9,081 nt of DNA from the NCBI GenBank assembly GCA_013696525.1, contig JACCYK010000595.1, forward strand, positions 1 through 9,081, written 5' to 3'. Made by a program: the position numbers and the translations under genes. The stretch's first letter is position 1, and each line of letters begins with the position of its first letter. Below, piece after piece: positions 6,322 through 9,081 of this stretch. The notes under the pieces are model-generated. The model had not been told where the DNA came from and did not search any database. It was given only the letters and a program-made list of their open reading frames with translations. This DNA is from Chloroflexia bacterium (GTDB lineage: Bacteria > Chloroflexota > Chloroflexia > Thermomicrobiales > UBA6265).

Positions 6322-7695
6322 ATGGCTGAGCAGCTTCAGCGACGAACATCGCGCCGGACCGTTGTCAAATCGGCGGCGGCGAGCGCCTTCGCCGCGCCCG
6401 CCTTCCTTCGCCTGAAGAGCGCTAGCGCCCAGGGCACCCCGGACGCGGCGGACGCCGGCTTCAACTGGCGACAGTTCGAAGGCGAAACGATCACCACCTT
6501 GCTGGCGACGAGCAGCCGGGCCGACGTCCTGGTCGAGCTGCAGCCGCAATTCGAGGAGCTGACCGGGATCACCGTCAACGTCGATGTGGTCCCCGAACAG
6601 CAGCAACGCCAGAAAATGGTGATCGAGTTTACGTCGGGCAACCCGAGTTTCGATGTGGCGATGGTATCCTGGCATGTCCAGAAAGGGCTCTTTGGCCGGG
6701 GCCAATTCATGCTCGACCTGCGGGAGCTGCTAGACGATCCGGAGCTTACCGCCCCGAGCTACGACTTCGCGGACTTTTCCGAAGCGGCGCTCCGGTTCGC
6801 TACACAAGCCGACGGCCGGATCGACACCCTGCCGTTCAATATCGATTACTGGATTACCTACTGGAACATGGAACTGTTCGACCAGGCCGGCGTCGCCTTC
6901 CCGGAGACGCTCGAAGAGACCGTTGCCGCCGCCGAGGCGTTGCATGATCCCGACAACGGGGTCTTTGGCTTCGTCGCCCGCGGCTTGAAGAACGCGAACG
7001 TACCGGTGTGGACCTCGTTCATGCAAGGGTGGGGCGCCAAGCCGGTCACCGACGACGGCGCCCTCGAGACGACAACCGAAGCCGCCGTCGCCGCCGCGGG
7101 GTTCTATCAAACCCTGCTGGCGAACTACGCGCCCCCCGGCGTCAGCGGCTTCAACTGGAACGAGTGCCAGACCACCTTCAGCCAGGGCACGGCGGCAATC
7201 TGGTTCGACGGCATCGGCTTCGCCGCGCCATTGGAGAACCCGGACGAATCCCTCGTCGTGGGCAAGGTCGGCTATGGCCTGCAGCCGGCCGGCCCGGACG
7301 CCCGTCACGCCGGCACCTTCGGCGACGGGATCGGCATTACTGCCAACTCGGCGAAGCCCGGGCCGGCGTATCTCTACAGCCAGTGGGCCACCGGGGTCGA
7401 GGTGATGCAGCGGATCCTCGAGCTTGGCGCCGGCGCCCCGCCCCGGAACTCGATTTACGCCGACGAGGAATTCTTGGCCACGGTCGAGATCCCCCAAGGT
7501 TGGGTCGAGGCGCTGGTCGCCTCCGGCGAGATCGGCCTCCCCAGCCTGCCGGAGATTATCCCGGTCACCGAGTTCCGGGACATCTTCGGCATCGCCCTCA
7601 CCAACATGATCACCGGGGCCGATCCGGCGGCGGAGCTCGAGCTGGCAACCCAACAGTTCCAGCCCATCCTGGAGCAAAGCCTGGCCGGCTCATAG
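6322..7695 (+). CDS. Polyol/sugar-type ABC transporter solute-binding protein (Tat-exported)
   Basis: This 457-residue receptor begins the rightward importer operon. The N-terminus carries a twin-arginine signal (SRRTVVK, 10-16), followed by an Ala-rich stretch and a likely cleavage after SASA (33-36), just before Q37. There is no lipobox Cys. The body is a group-1 binding protein. GVFGFVARG (213-221), YAPPGVSGFNWNE (269-281) and SQGTAAIWFDG (287-297) recall the sorbitol/mannitol-binding SmoE/MtlE group, so a polyol or similar sugar is a reasonable guess, made by eye only. The start is secure: GAGAGGA lies 7 bases before the ATG. A strong promoter and a 22-bp palindrome precede it, and a GC-rich hairpin follows its stop, an arrangement that suits an inducible receptor made in excess over its permeases. 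Confidence 0.93.
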   Translation: MAEQLQRRTSRRTVVKSAAASAFAAPAFLRLKSASAQGTPDAADAGFNWRQFEGETITTLLATSSRADVLVELQPQFEELTGITVNVDVVPEQQQRQKMVIEFTSGNPSFDVAMVSWHVQKGLFGRGQFMLDLRELLDDPELTAPSYDFADFSEAALRFATQADGRIDTLPFNIDYWITYWNMELFDQAGVAFPETLEETVAAAEALHDPDNGVFGFVARGLKNANVPVWTSFMQGWGAKPVTDDGALETTTEAAVAAAGFYQTLLANYAPPGVSGFNWNECQTTFSQGTAAIWFDGIGFAAPLENPDESLVVGKVGYGLQPAGPDARHAGTFGDGIGITANSAKPGPAYLYSQWATGVEVMQRILELGAGAPPRNSIYADEEFLATVEIPQGWVEALVASGEIGLPSLPEIIPVTEFRDIFGIALTNMITGADPAAELELATQQFQPILEQSLAGS

Positions 7696-7710
7696 ATTCC
7701 CTCAATCCGA

Positions 7711-7741
7711 GCCGCCGCGGGTCAAATCGAACCGCGGCGGC
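7711..7741 (+). repeat. GC-rich stem-loop between receptor and permease genes
   Basis: GCCGCCGCGG (7711-7720) pairs perfectly with CCGCGGCGGC (7732-7741) around an 11-base loop. It starts 15 bases after the binding-protein stop and ends 33 bases before the permease start. No T-run follows, so it is not a standard intrinsic terminator. By analogy with the malE-malF gap it may protect the upstream mRNA end or lower downstream expression. Confidence 0.65.
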
Positions 7742-7774
7742 GTCGATTGCCATTTACGGTGAGAGAGACTTGGC

Positions 7775-8701
7775 ATGAGCTCAACGGCCGCGACGTCGCC
7801 ACCGCCGTTGACCCCACGACCGCGCTTTGGCGACCGGTCCTACGGACGGCGGAGCTCGTACCTGCTCTTCGTCCTGCCGGCGCTCGTCGTGATCGTCGCG
7901 GTGATCATTTTTCCCTGGATCTATACCGTCTTTATGAGTTTCCACGATTGGCAAGTCGGCGCGCGGAGGATATGGGTCGGCCTCGATAACTACGGCGAGC
8001 TGCTCAATGACCTCCGATTTCGCGCCGCGGTCGGCAGGACGTTCGTCTACACCGTGCTCGCCGTTGCCCTGCCGGTTGGGCTCGGCACGATCGCGGCGAT
8101 CCTCTTCCACCAGGAGTTCCCGTTCCGCGGCCTATTCCGGGGCATCTTCATCTTGCCGATGATCGCAACCCCGGTCGCGATCGCCCTCGTCTGGACGATG
8201 ATGTACCATCCGCAGCTCGGCGTCCTCAACTACCTCCTCTCGCTGGTTGGGCTCCCGCCGTCGCTCTGGGTCTACGCCCCGGACACCGTGATCCCGTCGC
8301 TGGTTCTGGTCGAAACCTGGCAGTGGACGCCGCTGGTGATGCTCATCGTGCTCGGCGGCCTGGCGTCGCTCCCGGTTGAGCCGCTGGAATCAGCCGTGGT
8401 CGATGGCGCCGGGACCTGGCGCATCTACCGGGACATCATCCTACCTATGACCCTACCCTTCCTGATGGTCGCCGTGGTGCTACGGACGATCGACTCCCTC
8501 AAAGCGTTCGACACGATCTTCGCCATCACCCAGGGCGGACCCGGTACCGCCTCCGAGACGATCAATATCTATCTCTACCTGCAGGCGTTCTCGTTCTTCC
8601 GGATCGGCCATGCCTCCGCCGTCGTGGTGGTCTTCTTCGTGATCGTGGTGGCCTGCTCGCTGGCCCTCCTGATCGTCAGGCAGCGCACCAAATGGTCGTA
8701 G
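7775..8701 (+). CDS. MalF/UgpA-type sugar ABC transporter permease
   Basis: This is the first transmembrane subunit of the rightward importer, 308 residues. A Pro/Ser-rich cytoplasmic N-terminus of about 28 residues precedes helices near 29-50, 88-110, 123-142, 172-196, 225-240 and 277-301. The ATPase-docking loop at about 203-224 reads PLESAVVDGAGTWR and ends IILP, a normal EAA motif with Ser in place of the first Ala. ITQGGPG (251-257) is the usual MalF-family signature. There is no long P2-type periplasmic insertion. The ATG lies shortly after a GAGAGA stretch that can serve as a Shine-Dalgarno. The stop overlaps the next permease start by 10 bases. It belongs with the binding protein encoded upstream. 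Confidence 0.93.
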   Translation: MSSTAATSPPPLTPRPRFGDRSYGRRSSYLLFVLPALVVIVAVIIFPWIYTVFMSFHDWQVGARRIWVGLDNYGELLNDLRFRAAVGRTFVYTVLAVALPVGLGTIAAILFHQEFPFRGLFRGIFILPMIATPVAIALVWTMMYHPQLGVLNYLLSLVGLPPSLWVYAPDTVIPSLVLVETWQWTPLVMLIVLGGLASLPVEPLESAVVDGAGTWRIYRDIILPMTLPFLMVAVVLRTIDSLKAFDTIFAITQGGPGTASETINIYLYLQAFSFFRIGHASAVVVVFFVIVVACSLALLIVRQRTKWS

Positions 8702-9081
8702 CGACGTCCACGCTGAGCCAACCAGCCGCCATTCGGGTTGCCAAGCGGCGGCGCCGGCGTTGGCGCCGGATCGGCTTCTGGGCGGCACTCCTGGTCCTGA
8801 TGTCACCAGTGGTGTTCGTCTTTTTGTGGATGCTCTCGCTGTCACTGAAACCAAACGTCGAGAACGTCGCCTACCCGCCGATCTTTGTTCCCGGCAGCCC
8901 GACCCTCGACAATTTTCGCGACGTCTTCGAGGACAGCCCGTTCGGGCTTTATGCCGTCAATAGCTTCATCGTCTCCACCGCCTCGACCGCTATCTCCTTG
9001 GCGGTCGGCGTAGCCGCCGGCTACGGCATCGCCAAGGCCAAGGCCCACGGGCTGGCTGCCTTTGTCCTGATCTCGCGGATG
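8692..9081 (+). CDS. MalG/UgpE-type sugar ABC transporter permease, cut by the window edge
   Basis: The second permease of the rightward operon is open through its last visible codon (130 residues seen; the family usually has 270-300). It starts with MVVATSTLSQ, then a very basic stretch (AKRRRRRWRR, 17-26), a first helix at about 28-50, and LSLKPNVENVAYPP (49-63), the typical MalG segment after helix 1. TLDNFRDVFE (71-80), the second-helix entry NSFIVSTAST (90-99) and AGYGIAKAKA (109-118) also fit the family. The ATG overlaps the preceding stop by 10 bases (ATGGTCGTAG), so coupled translation is likely. The EAA loop lies beyond the edge. Truncation is due to the window, not a mutation. Confidence 0.88.
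   Translation, partial: MVVATSTLSQPAAIRVAKRRRRRWRRIGFWAALLVLMSPVVFVFLWMLSLSLKPNVENVAYPPIFVPGSPTLDNFRDVFEDSPFGLYAVNSFIVSTASTAISLAVGVAAGYGIAKAKAHGLAAFVLISRM

Noticed and set aside
6730..7677. 315-codon minus-strand frame opposite the second binding protein
   Set aside because: It is antisense to a well-supported gene and has no family motif or ribosome site.

Overview
The window looks like a high-GC bacterial chromosome segment, most likely from the Chloroflexota (Thermomicrobia/Sphaerobacter-like). I infer this from overall style: GC-rich codon use, GTG starts, two Tat-exported sugar-type binding proteins, and a tsaB-rimI-tsaD cluster whose RimI and TsaD carry extra loops. The phylum call is inference and not firm. 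No phage, IS, CRISPR, tRNA or rRNA sequence was seen.

Layout. Positions 19-3340 hold a leftward ABC importer operon in the order permease (UgpA-like), permease (UgpE-like), binding protein (UgpB-like). The two permease genes overlap by 8 bases, and a 186-base gap precedes the binding-protein gene. A divergent intergenic region with an 8-bp-arm inverted repeat separates this from a rightward housekeeping cluster at 3551-6201: tsaB, rimI, tsaD. TsaB and TsaD form the core of the tRNA t6A synthase, and RimI acetylates ribosomal protein S18. From 6222 a second, rightward importer operon begins with a good sigma70-type promoter, a 22-bp perfect palindrome in the leader and a Tat-exported polyol/sugar-type binding protein. 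A GC-rich hairpin follows, then a MalF-type permease, then a MalG-type permease that overlaps it by 10 bases and runs off the right edge.

How they work together. Each transporter supplies the extracytoplasmic receptor and the membrane pair, but neither has an ATPase gene here, so a shared MalK/UgpC/MsmK-type ATPase elsewhere (or past the right edge for the second operon) is likely. The middle cluster is unrelated housekeeping translation biology that happens to sit between the two importers.

I found no clearly new biological system. The items most worth a second look are the promoter-plus-palindrome leader at 6222-6301, the hairpin at 7711-7741 between receptor and permease genes, the UgpB-like pocket that seems to lack its phosphate-binding Arg and carries a lone Cys-Cys pair, and the roughly 50-residue insertion in RimI.
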